Shown in pieces: positions 11,001 to 17,684 of a DNA stretch of 64,000 bases. The position numbers were made by a program, and so were the translations under genes. Below the pieces are notes generated by a model. It was given only the letters and a program-made list of their open reading frames with translations. It searched no databases and was not told the DNA's origin. Positions within the stretch are counted from its first letter, which is position 1, and every line of letters starts with the position of its first letter. The stretch comes from CALSMU01 sp965230225 (GTDB taxonomy: Bacteria > Bacteroidota > Bacteroidia > Flavobacteriales_D > Parvicellaceae): positions 1 through 64,000 of the forward strand of contig CBDDKM010000001.1 of the NCBI GenBank assembly GCA_965230225.1, written 5' to 3'.

Positions 11001-12494
11001 AAAGAAGCAGAGGGGGATACCACCAAAAATGGTAAAAAGAAAAAACCGGAGTCTGAAAGGTTCAATATCTTAGAGCAGGCTTCTAGGTTAGTAATGTCAC
11101 TTAAAAATGTAAGTGGTACCTACAATACTAACGACGGTATCTTATTGCCAGGATTCCAAAACACTACTGAAATGTTGGGAATGAGTGCTGGGTTCAATAG
11201 TCCTTCGTGGCAATTTGTAGCAGGAGGGTTCCAGGAAACAGATATATTCGGTAGGCCAACTAATTTGAATTTTGCACGATATGCTGCTCAACAAGATTGG
11301 CTGGTAGATACCAATGGGTTAAACATCATTACCAGTCAGTATGCTGTTAGCCACATGGAGAAGTTGAACTTAAAAGCTACTCTTAAGCCAATTACTGGGC
11401 TTAAAATTGACCTTAACGCAGACTTTAATATTACTCAGAATACTAACTCAACATTGGGGTGGGTAGATTCATTAAATAGTGTAGATTTATTAGCTTCTCA
11501 ATTTACCGGGATGCAAAGTAGATCCATCATTACCTGGAGAACTGCTTTTGTAAGAGAGCAAGTAGACACCGAAGCGTTATTTAATAAGACTTTTGATGAT
11601 ATGAGGAATAGTACCGAAGAGGTTTCGAACCTGTTCGGGCAGTTGAACCCAATTACAGCTACGTTAGAGAATGATACAAATAATTATTCTCCTGGTTATG
11701 GAATGACACAACAGGATGTAATTATTGGAGCATTCTTAACGACGTATATGGGTAATCCGGTTAACGAGAAAAATGTTAATCCATTTAGCAAAATGCCGCT
11801 TCCAAACTGGAGAATTAACTATGATGGATTAAGTAAGGTGAAGTTTGTAAGAGAAGTACTTAAAATTAAAGTATTGTCCTTTAAGCATGCTTACCGTTCT
11901 AATCTGAATATTGCTAACTATACCACTAACCTGAATGCAGATGTGGATAATCAAACAAATCTTCCGGTGTCGGTTGATTTGGCTGGTAACCTGATTAGTC
12001 CAAGACAAATCTTAACCATGTCTATCATGGAACAGTTTGCACCTTTATTGGGAGTGGATTTAACGTTAGAGAACAACTTAATGGCTACCGTAGAGATTAA
12101 AAAGGACAGAAACATTGCCTTAAGTTTGTCTAATAATCAAATTACAGAAATTAAAGGTTCTGAGTTGGTAATTGGTACAGGGTATACTTTTAAGAAGTTA
12201 GAGTTGCCAATTAAGTTTAACGATAAGCAAATTGAGCCAAGCGACCTTATTTTGAAGTGCGATGTATCGATTAGAGATAATAAAACCATTACCAGAAAGA
12301 TTGTGGAGAATCAAAACCAGGCTACTGCCGGGCAAAAAATGATCTCTATTAACTTTAGTGGAAGCTATTCATTAGGTAAAGGACTTTCAGTAAGAGCTTA
12401 CTTCGACAGAATCGTTAATAAGCCGTTTATCTCGACATCTTTCCCTACGGCTAATACCAATGCTGGTTTTGCTATTCGATTCATGTTACAATAG
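5070..12494 (+). CDS. sprA: T9SS outer-membrane translocon protein SprA
   Basis: At 2474 residues this matches SprA, the giant outer-membrane barrel through which T9SS cargo leaves the cell and which gliding requires. There is a signal peptide (hydrophobic core near residues 11-28, cleavage near AHA), then long stretches of amphipathic beta-strand sequence with aromatic ends and a final strand ending in F, consistent with outer-membrane insertion. An unusual basic, glycine-rich insert (GRGRGRK and KGKGKG repeats) lies near residues 1950-1998. The start is a TTG, 14 bases after the ruvA stop; no ATG precedes the signal peptide, and a second TTG lies three codons on. The ruvA-sprA-gcvH order supports the call. 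It is slightly longer than the roughly 2400-residue F. johnsoniae protein. Confidence 0.95.
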   Translation: MSTLNPKQTLKYLIATTVLTVFFAVGNAHAFNPLKEYVAALDSPETNLIYPLSDTYDPTSTGGGIIDFEDPLNINHSTEYDPLTGTYIFSSTLGDSLNYRSPSSMTLEEYLQYMNEQSMQQYWNDRVDEQVSVNRNKGEDSPGLQFGGSRKGGIFGSDLVEIRPQGSAELKFGVNISRTDNPVLPEKQRRITTFDFDQKIQMNLTGKIGDLMKIGFNYNTEATFDFENELKLNYAGEEDDIIQKLEAGNVSMPLNSTLISGSQSLFGIKSELRFGRLTVTSVLSQQRGQKKEIEVAGGAQVNDFEIFADNYEENRHFFLNYYFREHYDQAMSTLPQVTSGIQIQRMEVWVTNRTNDYEDTRNIIGFTDLGEEDAANLEGAGITVTGSNLPDNNHNSLYGSVQNNSSVRNYVNASNVLTGTYGMVQSVEYEKLENARLLNSNEYSYNSILGFVSLNQSLNNDEVLAVAYQYTYQGETYQVGEFSTDGIAGQEALYVKLLKATVRNPKKKLWDLMMKNVYSLGAYQIDPQNFRLDIWYNNPSTSIDINYIPKTGIDNKLLTQVVGLDRLNQQQANYPDGVFDFIPISESNGRIVNGGTINPRNGRLYFTTVEPFGTTIDEEMEAKGISQAVRNTVVFQQLYDSTKTAAQQIPELNRFRIKGTYQSSVSSEISLSALNIPQGSVVVTAGGAPLQEGTDYTVDYNLGRVRILNEGILTSGTPIKISLESNSLFSIQTKSLLGTHLDYRISKNANIGATMMRLTEKPLTQKVNMGDEPIANTVLGLDGSFRREVPFLTKLVDKIPFINTKEKSMLNFNGEVATIIPGTNRAVNGLSYIDDFEGSQSAIDIRTFNSWVLASVPQGQPALFPQGALYNDLEYGHNRAKMAWYVIDPLFHNDNNLTPDHIKGHPMQENHMMRQVLVNEVFPNQQLSTGQLTNIPVLDLAYYPRERGPYNYQTDNLTPDSGYFSNPEENWAGIMRPLTTNDFEAANIEFIQFWVMDPFHNTTSNSMGEPASNEDSYNTTGGELYFHLGNVSEDILRDGRKAFENGLPVDGQFDPDNMETTEWGWVPTSQVIVNAFDNDITTREFQDVGFDGLGDDEEGTYFDSFLTTAAGVLAAGSHGINRLTEDPSSDNYHYFRGDDYDAAEATILERYKDYNNPHGNSPTSEMSAALNNDGYPTSASTLPNVEDINQDNNLNETESYFQYQVNMKPQNMNVGSNYITDRVLGTDNKSGKQVYWYQFRIPVREFTSKVNGIQDFRSIRFIRMCMKGWAEPVVLRFARLELIRGEWRSYLGSLLTDGEYLQPEESSTTFNISAVNIEQNGNREPINYVLPNGIQREINYQTANLAQQNEQSLVLDVCGLQDGDARAAYRNVNFDVLNYNKIEMYVHGESNDEVYPVGDDEVTVFVRLGSDFISNYYEYEMPVKISDWYNHSPDDVWPVDNNLVIDLNALKQVKIDRNGDNEASTLERYSVPDPTTRDDGTPNSDRMITVLGNPNLQNLKTIMIGVRNPKHDDPSNQWKPDDGLEKCVEVWVNELRLSDFNESGGWASVGRLSGNGADFFDFSVSGNYSTPYYGSIEQSVSERSQEWVSGVDASTTVQLGKFFGDQSGVRIPMYLGYSKNVIKPLFDPLSGDLDLTQNPGETVEEFRERLDAGRDLTQRRAINFTNVRIEKGMGKDGKSKKAHFWDISNFSLTYSYNEIFHRDINIEKDSTANHMAAINYGFNNNPRPWEPFKKVKFMRKSKWLRPIRDFNLYLAPKQLGFRSTMLRSYNEYRVRYNFENGPDPITQYNKNFNWDRDYNLKYDLSKSLKFDFTALNRAFVNEPFGKVDYGAFGYEAQTARDSINQSIASMGENMNYNHSFNITYKWPFSKFPLTDWISLTTRYNANYDWTRAPLALDQVTVYDNNGDSITSTTVGNVIQNSRVVSWNGKLNMTTLYNKVPYFKKVNKKYSGRGRGRKNFGASVGGNKGKGKGKGADNKEAEGDTTKNGKKKKPESERFNILEQASRLVMSLKNVSGTYNTNDGILLPGFQNTTEMLGMSAGFNSPSWQFVAGGFQETDIFGRPTNLNFARYAAQQDWLVDTNGLNIITSQYAVSHMEKLNLKATLKPITGLKIDLNADFNITQNTNSTLGWVDSLNSVDLLASQFTGMQSRSIITWRTAFVREQVDTEALFNKTFDDMRNSTEEVSNLFGQLNPITATLENDTNNYSPGYGMTQQDVIIGAFLTTYMGNPVNEKNVNPFSKMPLPNWRINYDGLSKVKFVREVLKIKVLSFKHAYRSNLNIANYTTNLNADVDNQTNLPVSVDLAGNLISPRQILTMSIMEQFAPLLGVDLTLENNLMATVEIKKDRNIALSLSNNQITEIKGSELVIGTGYTFKKLELPIKFNDKQIEPSDLILKCDVSIRDNKTITRKIVENQNQATAGQKMISINFSGSYSLGKGLSVRAYFDRIVNKPFISTSFPTANTNAGFAIRFMLQ

Positions 12495-12613
12495 TTATTC
12501 CTCAACATTTTATTCTAATCCTGTTTAATCTCAGGAAAAACGTTTCCTGTATGTGTAGGAATTAAGAAACAAATTACTAGCTTCGTAATTCATATTAAAT
12601 CAAAGCTATTACA

Positions 12614-12991
12614 ATGAATATTCCAGCTGAATTAAAGTATACCAAAGATCACGAATGGATCAAGGTTGAAGGAGATGTTGCCACCATTGGAATTACCGAA
12701 TTTGCTCAGGGAGAGCTAGGTGATGTAGTATACGTTGAAGTTGAAACGGAAGGTGAGGAATTAGATAAAGAAGAAGTGTTTGGTTCTGTTGAGGCAGTGA
12801 AAACAGTTTCTGATTTGTTTATGCCTGTTTCTGGAGAGGTTATTGAGTTTAATGAGGAACTTGAAGCGGATCCGGAAACTGTAAATAAAGATCCTTACGG
12901 AAACGGTTGGATGATTAAAGTCAAAATGTCTGATAGCTCAGAATTGGAAGAGTTGTTGGATGCTGATGCATACGCTGCATTGATTGGATAA
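12614..12991 (+). CDS. gcvH: Glycine cleavage system H protein
   Basis: The 125-residue protein carries the lipoyl arm that shuttles the aminomethyl group between the P, T and L proteins of glycine cleavage. The lipoylated lysine is K63 in GSVEAVKTVSD, and the N-terminal KYTKDHEW and the DPYGNGWMIKVK segment are family hallmarks. Length is typical. It lies 119 bases after sprA; an imperfect -7-like TAGCTTCG at 12578-12585 could give it its own promoter. The VanZ-like gene follows after 15 bases. Confidence 0.95.
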   Translation: MNIPAELKYTKDHEWIKVEGDVATIGITEFAQGELGDVVYVEVETEGEELDKEEVFGSVEAVKTVSDLFMPVSGEVIEFNEELEADPETVNKDPYGNGWMIKVKMSDSSELEELLDADAYAALIG

Positions 12992-13006
12992 GAATCTATC
13001 ACCTTA

Positions 13007-13390
13007 ATGTGGAAGAAATACAATTTTAGCGGCCTAATATGGACCGCAATAATTGTTGTTTTGTGTTTTTTGCCAGGACACCGCTTGCCCAGTAAGAATT
13101 TAAATATTGTTGGTCTGGATAAGCTGGTTCACTTTGTGCTTTATTTTATTCTTTATTTATTACTTAAAAGAGATTTAATGAGGCAGTCGAGTTTTGGTAT
13201 GCTTAAAAAGAACTCCACAGCCATTGTTTTCATTTATTGTTTGGTGTTAGGTGCCATTGTAGAATTGGTGCAGTTGTCCTTAGTAGAATCCCGTCAGGGA
13301 GATTGGGGCGACATGTTGGCCAATCTGATTGGTGCTCTGGTTGCACTCCTGTTATTTAAGAAAATCTTCCCTGGGCTAAGTAAAGCTTAA
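13007..13390 (+). CDS. VanZ-like family membrane protein
   Basis: The 127-residue integral membrane protein has about four predicted membrane segments and the VanZ-like signature: FLPGH near the first helix, DKLVHFVLYFILY, then LGAIVELVQ and a GDWGDMLANLIGA motif. VanZ homologues are widespread and in most bacteria their function is unknown; there is no vancomycin cluster here. It follows gcvH closely and is probably cotranscribed with it. Confidence 0.85.
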   Translation: MWKKYNFSGLIWTAIIVVLCFLPGHRLPSKNLNIVGLDKLVHFVLYFILYLLLKRDLMRQSSFGMLKKNSTAIVFIYCLVLGAIVELVQLSLVESRQGDWGDMLANLIGALVALLLFKKIFPGLSKA

Positions 13391-13516
13391 AACAGGTACG
13401 ATTTTTGTGTTAAATCAATAATAAATGATAGAACGGCATGAACCATTTAGGGAATGGCGTGTAATTAAGTTTATAGATCGAAAAATTCTTATTAATTTAG
13501 CAAAAAACCAATTGCC

Positions 13517-14212
13517 ATGAAAGCGAAAAAATCAAAAGCTGCTGACATAGACAATGTATTTACCCGAATTGGGTACATTGTTATGGGAGGAGTTATAGTG
13601 ATGGGTATGACTCTGTCGATGATGGAGTACACCAACATTATACCACCTTCCAGCGACTTGCAAGCAGGGTTGGAAGAACTGGAAGATGAAGAAATTCTGG
13701 ATTTGCCGGACAATGCTCCGCCACCTCCGCCACCTCCACCGCCACCACCACCACCGCCAGCTCCACCAGAAGAAGTGGATATTGCGAAGGATGAGGACGA
13801 CGTAGAGGAAACTGATTTCCAGGTTCAAGATGACGAAAACGATGAGATTCCAGATCCAATTGAGGAAGTAGAAGAGGAAGAAGAGCCAGAAATCGAAGAA
13901 ACATTCGAATTTGTTGAGCAGAATCCTGAGTTTCCTGGAGGGGAAGAGAAACTTTATGAGTTCTTAAGTACAGAGGTAAAATACCCAGAAATGGCAAAAG
14001 ATGCTGGAGTACAAGGAACCGTTTATGTGAAGTTTGTTGTTAAGAAGGATGGATCCATTGGAGATGTAATCGTTTTAAGGAAGGTAAATAAATTACTGGA
14101 TAAAGAAGCGGTTAGAGCTGTAAAGTCTATGCCTAGATGGACGCCAGGAGAGCAGAGAGGTAAGAAAGTAAACGTATGGTTTACACTTCCTATTAAATTT
14201 AAGATCGGATAA
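13517..14212 (+). CDS. tonB: Energy transducer TonB
   Basis: This 231-residue TonB has a single N-terminal membrane anchor (about residues 18-36), a proline tract with a run of about 14 prolines near residues 68-82, an acidic spacer, and a C-terminal TonB domain (about 140-231) with EFPGGEEKLYEFL, YPEMAKDAGVQGTV and the W-T-P-G motif. TonB links the ExbB-ExbD proton motor to outer-membrane receptors to power uptake. No exbB, exbD or receptor gene is adjacent. The EFPGG form is typical of Bacteroidota, which carry many TonB paralogues. Confidence 0.9.
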   Translation: MKAKKSKAADIDNVFTRIGYIVMGGVIVMGMTLSMMEYTNIIPPSSDLQAGLEELEDEEILDLPDNAPPPPPPPPPPPPPPAPPEEVDIAKDEDDVEETDFQVQDDENDEIPDPIEEVEEEEEPEIEETFEFVEQNPEFPGGEEKLYEFLSTEVKYPEMAKDAGVQGTVYVKFVVKKDGSIGDVIVLRKVNKLLDKEAVRAVKSMPRWTPGEQRGKKVNVWFTLPIKFKIG

Positions 14213-14230
14213 TTTTATCGATATAAATTA

Positions 14231-14265
14231 AAAAGCCCTGACGATTTCGTCAGGGCTTTTTTGTT
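14231..14265 (+). terminator. Rho-independent terminator after tonB
   Basis: A perfect 14-base-pair stem (AAAAGCCCTGACGA / TCGTCAGGGCTTTT) with a TTT loop is followed by more T. It ends the gcvH-vanZ-tonB side. Confidence 0.9.
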
Positions 14266-14285
14266 TGCTTATTGTTAAGCAATAA

Positions 14286-14314
14286 AAAAGGCTCAGATTA
14301 TCTCTGAGCCTTTT
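14286..14314 (-). terminator. Terminator after cysN
   Basis: A second hairpin (AAAAGGCTCAGA / TCTGAGCCTTTT) lies just downstream of the cysN stop on the minus strand, with T runs readable in both directions. It ends the cysCDN transcript and sits back to back with the tonB terminator. Confidence 0.85.
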
Positions 14315-14334
14315 CTATAAGTAAATAGTAATAA

Positions 14335-15597
14335 TTAAATAATCATTCCAGCACCAACAGTATTGTTAGTTGCTTCATCGATTAGTATAACACTACCGGT
14401 GTTTCGGTTTCTTAAGTACTTATCCGTAAATAACGGAGAGGTAGTCCTAACTGATATTCTGGCAATATCATTCATTTTGATTTCCTTGTCATCTTCAGAT
14501 CGATGTAAGGTGTTTATGTCGACTTTATATCGAATATCTTTAACCAGACATCTTACATCCTTAGAGGTGTGCTTTATAGCATATTTACCTCTTGGGTTAA
14601 GCGGCTGATCACCTAACCAACATACCATCATGTCAATATCTTGCTTGGGTTCGGGAGAGTTATTTTCTCTAACAATCATGTCACCTCTGCTAATATCGAT
14701 GTCATCTTCTAATCTAATCGTAACCGACATAGGCGCAAATGCCTGTTCAATTTCTCCATTAAAAGTGTCAATAGATTTTATTGCGGAAGTAAATCCTGAT
14801 GGAAGAACCATTACTTTATCTCCTTTCTTGAATACTCCACCTGCAATACGACCAGCATATCCTCTGTAATCAGGGAATTCTGAAGATTGAGGACGAATTA
14901 CGTATTGTACCGGGAATCTGCAGTCGATATGGTTGTGATCCGATGCAATATGCACAGTCTCTAAGGAGTGCATTAATGTGCTCCCTTCAAACCATGGCAT
15001 TTTCTCAGAACGGTGAACTACGTTGTCACCATATAATGCGCTAATTGGAATGAAACGAATATCCTTAGTTTCTAGTTTGGCACTAAAAGCTTCCAAATCA
15101 TCAGTAAGCTTCTCGAATACCTCTTTGTCGTAGTCCACAAGGTCCATTTTGTTAATACAATAAACAATGTGAGGTATTCCTAAGAGTGAAGCGATAAACG
15201 AGTGTCTTCTTGTTTGTTCAACAATCCCGTGTCTGGCATCCACCAATATAATAGCAAGGTTGGCAGTAGAAGCCCCTGTTACCATGTTTCTGGTGTATTG
15301 AATGTGGCCTGGAGTGTCGGCAATAATAAACTTCCTTTTTGGTGTAGCAAAGTATCTGTAAGCCACATCAATTGTAATTCCTTGTTCTCTTTCAGATCTT
15401 AAACCATCTGTAAGTAACGCTAAGTTTACATGTTCCTCACCCTTTTTCTCACTAGCCTTTTCAATGGCTTCCATTTGATCTTCAAAAATTGATTTACTAT
15501 CGTAAAGTAATCTTCCGATCAAAGTACTTTTTCCATCATCAACGCTTCCTGCAGTAGTGAACCTGAGCAGGTCCATATCTAAATATGATTTTTCCAT
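14335..15597 (-). CDS. cysN: Sulfate adenylyltransferase subunit 1 (GTPase)
   Basis: The 420-residue GTPase subunit of ATP sulfurylase couples GTP hydrolysis to APS formation by CysD. GTPase motifs are clear: P-loop GSVDDGKS at 17-24, DTPGH at 94-98 and NKMD at 149-152, followed by EF-Tu-like beta-barrel domains. It is the monofunctional form, with no CysC kinase domain fused at the C-terminus; the kinase is encoded separately at the head of the operon. It is last in the cysC-cysD-cysN operon, 24 bases after cysD. Confidence 0.95.
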   Translation of the reverse strand: MEKSYLDMDLLRFTTAGSVDDGKSTLIGRLLYDSKSIFEDQMEAIEKASEKKGEEHVNLALLTDGLRSEREQGITIDVAYRYFATPKRKFIIADTPGHIQYTRNMVTGASTANLAIILVDARHGIVEQTRRHSFIASLLGIPHIVYCINKMDLVDYDKEVFEKLTDDLEAFSAKLETKDIRFIPISALYGDNVVHRSEKMPWFEGSTLMHSLETVHIASDHNHIDCRFPVQYVIRPQSSEFPDYRGYAGRIAGGVFKKGDKVMVLPSGFTSAIKSIDTFNGEIEQAFAPMSVTIRLEDDIDISRGDMIVRENNSPEPKQDIDMMVCWLGDQPLNPRGKYAIKHTSKDVRCLVKDIRYKVDINTLHRSEDDKEIKMNDIARISVRTTSPLFTDKYLRNRNTGSVILIDEATNNTVGAGMII

Positions 15598-15621
15598 TTC
15601 GTCTAAATAATATAGTTGGGT

Positions 15622-16527
15622 TTAGAAGTATCCTTCTTTTTTTCTGTCTTCCATTGCAGCTTCCGATCTTTTATCATCAGATCGTCCACCTCTTTCCGTA
15701 ACTCTGGTAGAAGCAACTTCTTCAATAATCTCTTCAAGTGTAGATGCTGTTGATTCAACAGCTCCTGTACAGGTAGCATCTCCAATTGTTCTAAATCGAA
15801 CAATCATCGGTTTAACCTCTTCACTGTCCTTAGTCTGTACAAAATCAGTTTTACCCATTACTACTCCATCACGGATAAAGCAATCTCTTTCGTGCGAAAA
15901 GTAAATAGAAGGGATATCAATTTTTTCATGTAGAATATATTGCCATATATCCATTTCTGTCCAGTTACTAATTGGGAATACTCTAAAGTGTTCTCCCATA
16001 TGCTTTTTACCATTAAAGATGTTCCATAGCTCAGGTCTCTGGTTTTTAGGATCCCATTGACCGAAGTCATCTCTGTGCGAGAAGAATCTTTCTTTTGCAC
16101 GTGCTTTTTCTTCATCTCTTCTGGCTCCTCCCATAGCACAATCAAACTTGTGCTCTTCGATAGAGTCTAACAGTGTAACAGTTTGTAGTTTATTTCTACT
16201 GGCGTTAATTCCTTTTTCTTCAACAACCTTTCCATCATCAATCGATTTCTGAACTGATCCAACAATTAATCGTGCCCCAGTTTCTTTTATTAGTCGATCT
16301 CTAAATTCTATGGTTTCCGGGAAATTGTGTCCGGTATCAATGTGCATTAATGGGAAAGGCACGCTTGCTGGATAAAAGGCTTTTCTCGCCAAATGGTAGC
16401 AAACGATAGAATCCTTACCTCCGGAAAACAGTAACACCGGATTTTCAAATTGAGCAGCAACCTCCCTCAATACAAAAATTGCTTCTGCTTCAAGCTCTCT
16501 AAGATGTGTTAAATTGTATGAATCCAT
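15622..16527 (-). CDS. cysD: Sulfate adenylyltransferase subunit 2
   Basis: The 301-residue catalytic subunit adenylates sulfate with ATP to make APS. The PP-loop FSGGKDS (35-40) opens the nucleotide site, and FPLMHIDTGHNFPETIEFRD and the GARRDEEKARAKER loop are family signatures. It starts directly after the cysC stop (no gap), which suggests tight coupling. It acts with CysN in the cytoplasm. Confidence 0.95.
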   Translation of the reverse strand: MDSYNLTHLRELEAEAIFVLREVAAQFENPVLLFSGGKDSIVCYHLARKAFYPASVPFPLMHIDTGHNFPETIEFRDRLIKETGARLIVGSVQKSIDDGKVVEEKGINASRNKLQTVTLLDSIEEHKFDCAMGGARRDEEKARAKERFFSHRDDFGQWDPKNQRPELWNIFNGKKHMGEHFRVFPISNWTEMDIWQYILHEKIDIPSIYFSHERDCFIRDGVVMGKTDFVQTKDSEEVKPMIVRFRTIGDATCTGAVESTASTLEEIIEEVASTRVTERGGRSDDKRSEAAMEDRKKEGYF

Positions 16528-17127
16528 TTATTGTTTTATTTTTTTGATCACGTAGTCATATAACTCCTGACCACTAACTTCAATTGGTTTATTCTCTGTT
16601 TTAATTTCTAGATCAGCCTTATTAGGGGCTTCAAATGGAGCGTCGATACCAGTGAAATTTTTAATTTCTCCTTTTCTGGCTTTTGCGTAAAGACCTTTTA
16701 CGTCTCTTTGTTCGCAAACTTCCAGCGGAGTATTAATGAAAACTTCTATGAAATCGTCACTTCCAATAATGTTTTTTGCTTTCTCTCGAATGGCAATGGT
16801 AGGGCTAACAAAACTGTTGATGGTAATGATGCCGCAGTTCAAAAATAATTTTGAGACCTCAGCGATCCTTCTAATATTTTCCGAACGATCTTCTGCACTA
16901 AACCCAAGATTGTTGTTTATCCCAGTTCTAATGTTGTCTCCATCCAATACCTGAACTAGAAAGCCTTCCGAATGTAGCTTTTTTTCCAGCCAACTAGCAA
17001 TGGTTGTTTTTCCGGAACCGGACAACCCTGTTAACCAAATAACCTTGCTATTTTGCCTGAGCAACCCCTCTTTGTCACTTCGGTTAAGAAGTTGGTCAAA
17101 TGTGCTATGTATGTTGTTTTGTTGCAT
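16528..17127 (-). CDS. cysC: Adenylylsulfate (APS) kinase
   Basis: The 199-residue kinase phosphorylates APS to PAPS. It has the P-loop GLSGSGKT (34-41), LDGDNIRTGIN, the FVSPTIAIREKAK segment and the C-terminal GIDAPFEAP motif. It is the first gene of cysC-cysD-cysN, so its leader carries the operon's control elements: an upstream promoter, a SAM-I riboswitch and a short frame ending in three Cys. PAPS can feed sulfate reduction or sulfation; no cysH or sulfotransferase is in the window to decide between them. Confidence 0.95.
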   Translation of the reverse strand: MQQNNIHSTFDQLLNRSDKEGLLRQNSKVIWLTGLSGSGKTTIASWLEKKLHSEGFLVQVLDGDNIRTGINNNLGFSAEDRSENIRRIAEVSKLFLNCGIITINSFVSPTIAIREKAKNIIGSDDFIEVFINTPLEVCEQRDVKGLYAKARKGEIKNFTGIDAPFEAPNKADLEIKTENKPIEVSGQELYDYVIKKIKQ

Positions 17128-17246
17128 TAATCTACAAATATGTGAAAATCGATATGAAAATACTGGATTTTAGTAATGAAAGTGCTATTCACTTTCAAAT
17201 CCTAACTCAATCTGTTTAAATGATTGATAAATAATGAGTGCAGATA

Positions 17247-17357
17247 CTAGCAACAACAATGAAATGTTGAAGTAATAATGCCTTTAACCATCCAACTCTG
17301 TTTAAGTTGAAATATCTGTAGTGATGTGATTTGTCGATTCTTTTTCATCTCATTCAT
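17247..17357 (-). CDS. Candidate leader peptide ending HCCC
   Basis: A 36-codon open frame lies between the SAM-I aptamer and cysC. It begins MNEMKKNRQ, is basic, and ends with His-Cys-Cys-Cys directly before a TAG stop at 17247-17249. The first ATG (17355-17357) falls inside the 3' strand of riboswitch helix P1; a second in-frame ATG is at 17346-17348. By analogy with mycobacterial poly-cysteine leader peptides that sense cysteine supply, it could be a cysteine-responsive attenuator for the sulfate operon. The Cys codons come from a TGTTGTTGC triplet run, so coincidence is possible. I have no evidence that it is translated. Confidence 0.4.
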   Translation of the reverse strand: MNEMKKNRQITSLQIFQLKQSWMVKGIITSTFHCCC

Positions 17358-17464
17358 TTATATTTTCCTGTTTAATCAGGATAGGAATTGGCACCGTTCT
17401 CACGAGGAGTGGAGGTTGCCAGAGGATCACTGAGCCTATTCTCTTACCTCTTCTTTATAAATGA
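17354..17464 (-). ncRNA. SAM-I (S-box) riboswitch upstream of cysCDN
   Basis: Read on the minus strand, the aptamer shows the S-box core: an AGAGG/CCTCT P2 stem, the invariant GGCAACC, then GGTGCCAATTCC, and a P4 hairpin (TCCTG...CAGGA). A perfect nine-base-pair P1 (17456-17464 with 17354-17362) closes it. It aligns without gaps to the P2 region of the metH riboswitch in this window, and the P2 pairs differ but stay complementary. No T-run terminator follows; the leader-ORF ATG lies within P1, so control may act on translation. SAM binding should lower sulfate activation when methionine and SAM are plentiful. Confidence 0.85.
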
Positions 17465-17493
17465 TCAATTCTGTTCCCAGAAATAATCGGGGG

Positions 17494-17527
17494 CAAAGCT
17501 AGTTAATAGTTCATTACAAAAACAAAA
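17494..17527 (-). promoter_or_regulatory. Promoter for the cysCDN leader
   Basis: On the minus strand, TAGCTTTG at 17501-17494 matches the Bacteroidota -7 consensus TAnnTTTG exactly. TTTTG at 17527-17523 lies 21 bases upstream as a -33 element, and another TTTG is 15 bases upstream. The position, about 30 bases before the riboswitch, fits a start for the leader RNA. Confidence 0.55.
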
Positions 17528-17651
17528 TTATTTCAAAAAATATTTTAAAGCATGAATATTGGAATCCTAAAATTGCCCTATTGATGAGGGGTTTCGAAGG
17601 GTGTTTACTTAACTTAATGTCATCGGAGTCATCGAAAAGTATTTTTTATCA

Positions 17652-17659
17652 TACATTTG
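17652..17659 (+). promoter_or_regulatory. -7 box upstream of deoC
   Basis: TACATTTG matches the Bacteroidota -7 consensus and lies 25 bases before the deoC start, but no good -33 TTTG was seen at the right spacing. Confidence 0.35.
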
Positions 17660-17684
17660 AATTGACTTTTGGTATTAATAAAGT

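Noticed and set aside
12522..12556. Small inverted repeats (TCCTG..CAGGA and AGGAAA..TTTCCT) after sprA as a terminator.
   Set aside because: The stems overlap, are short, and no T run follows, so a terminator cannot be supported.
13718..13770. A run of near-identical CCN triplets that looks like a short tandem repeat.
   Set aside because: It is the coding sequence of the TonB polyproline tract and keeps the frame; there is no repeat-spacer structure.
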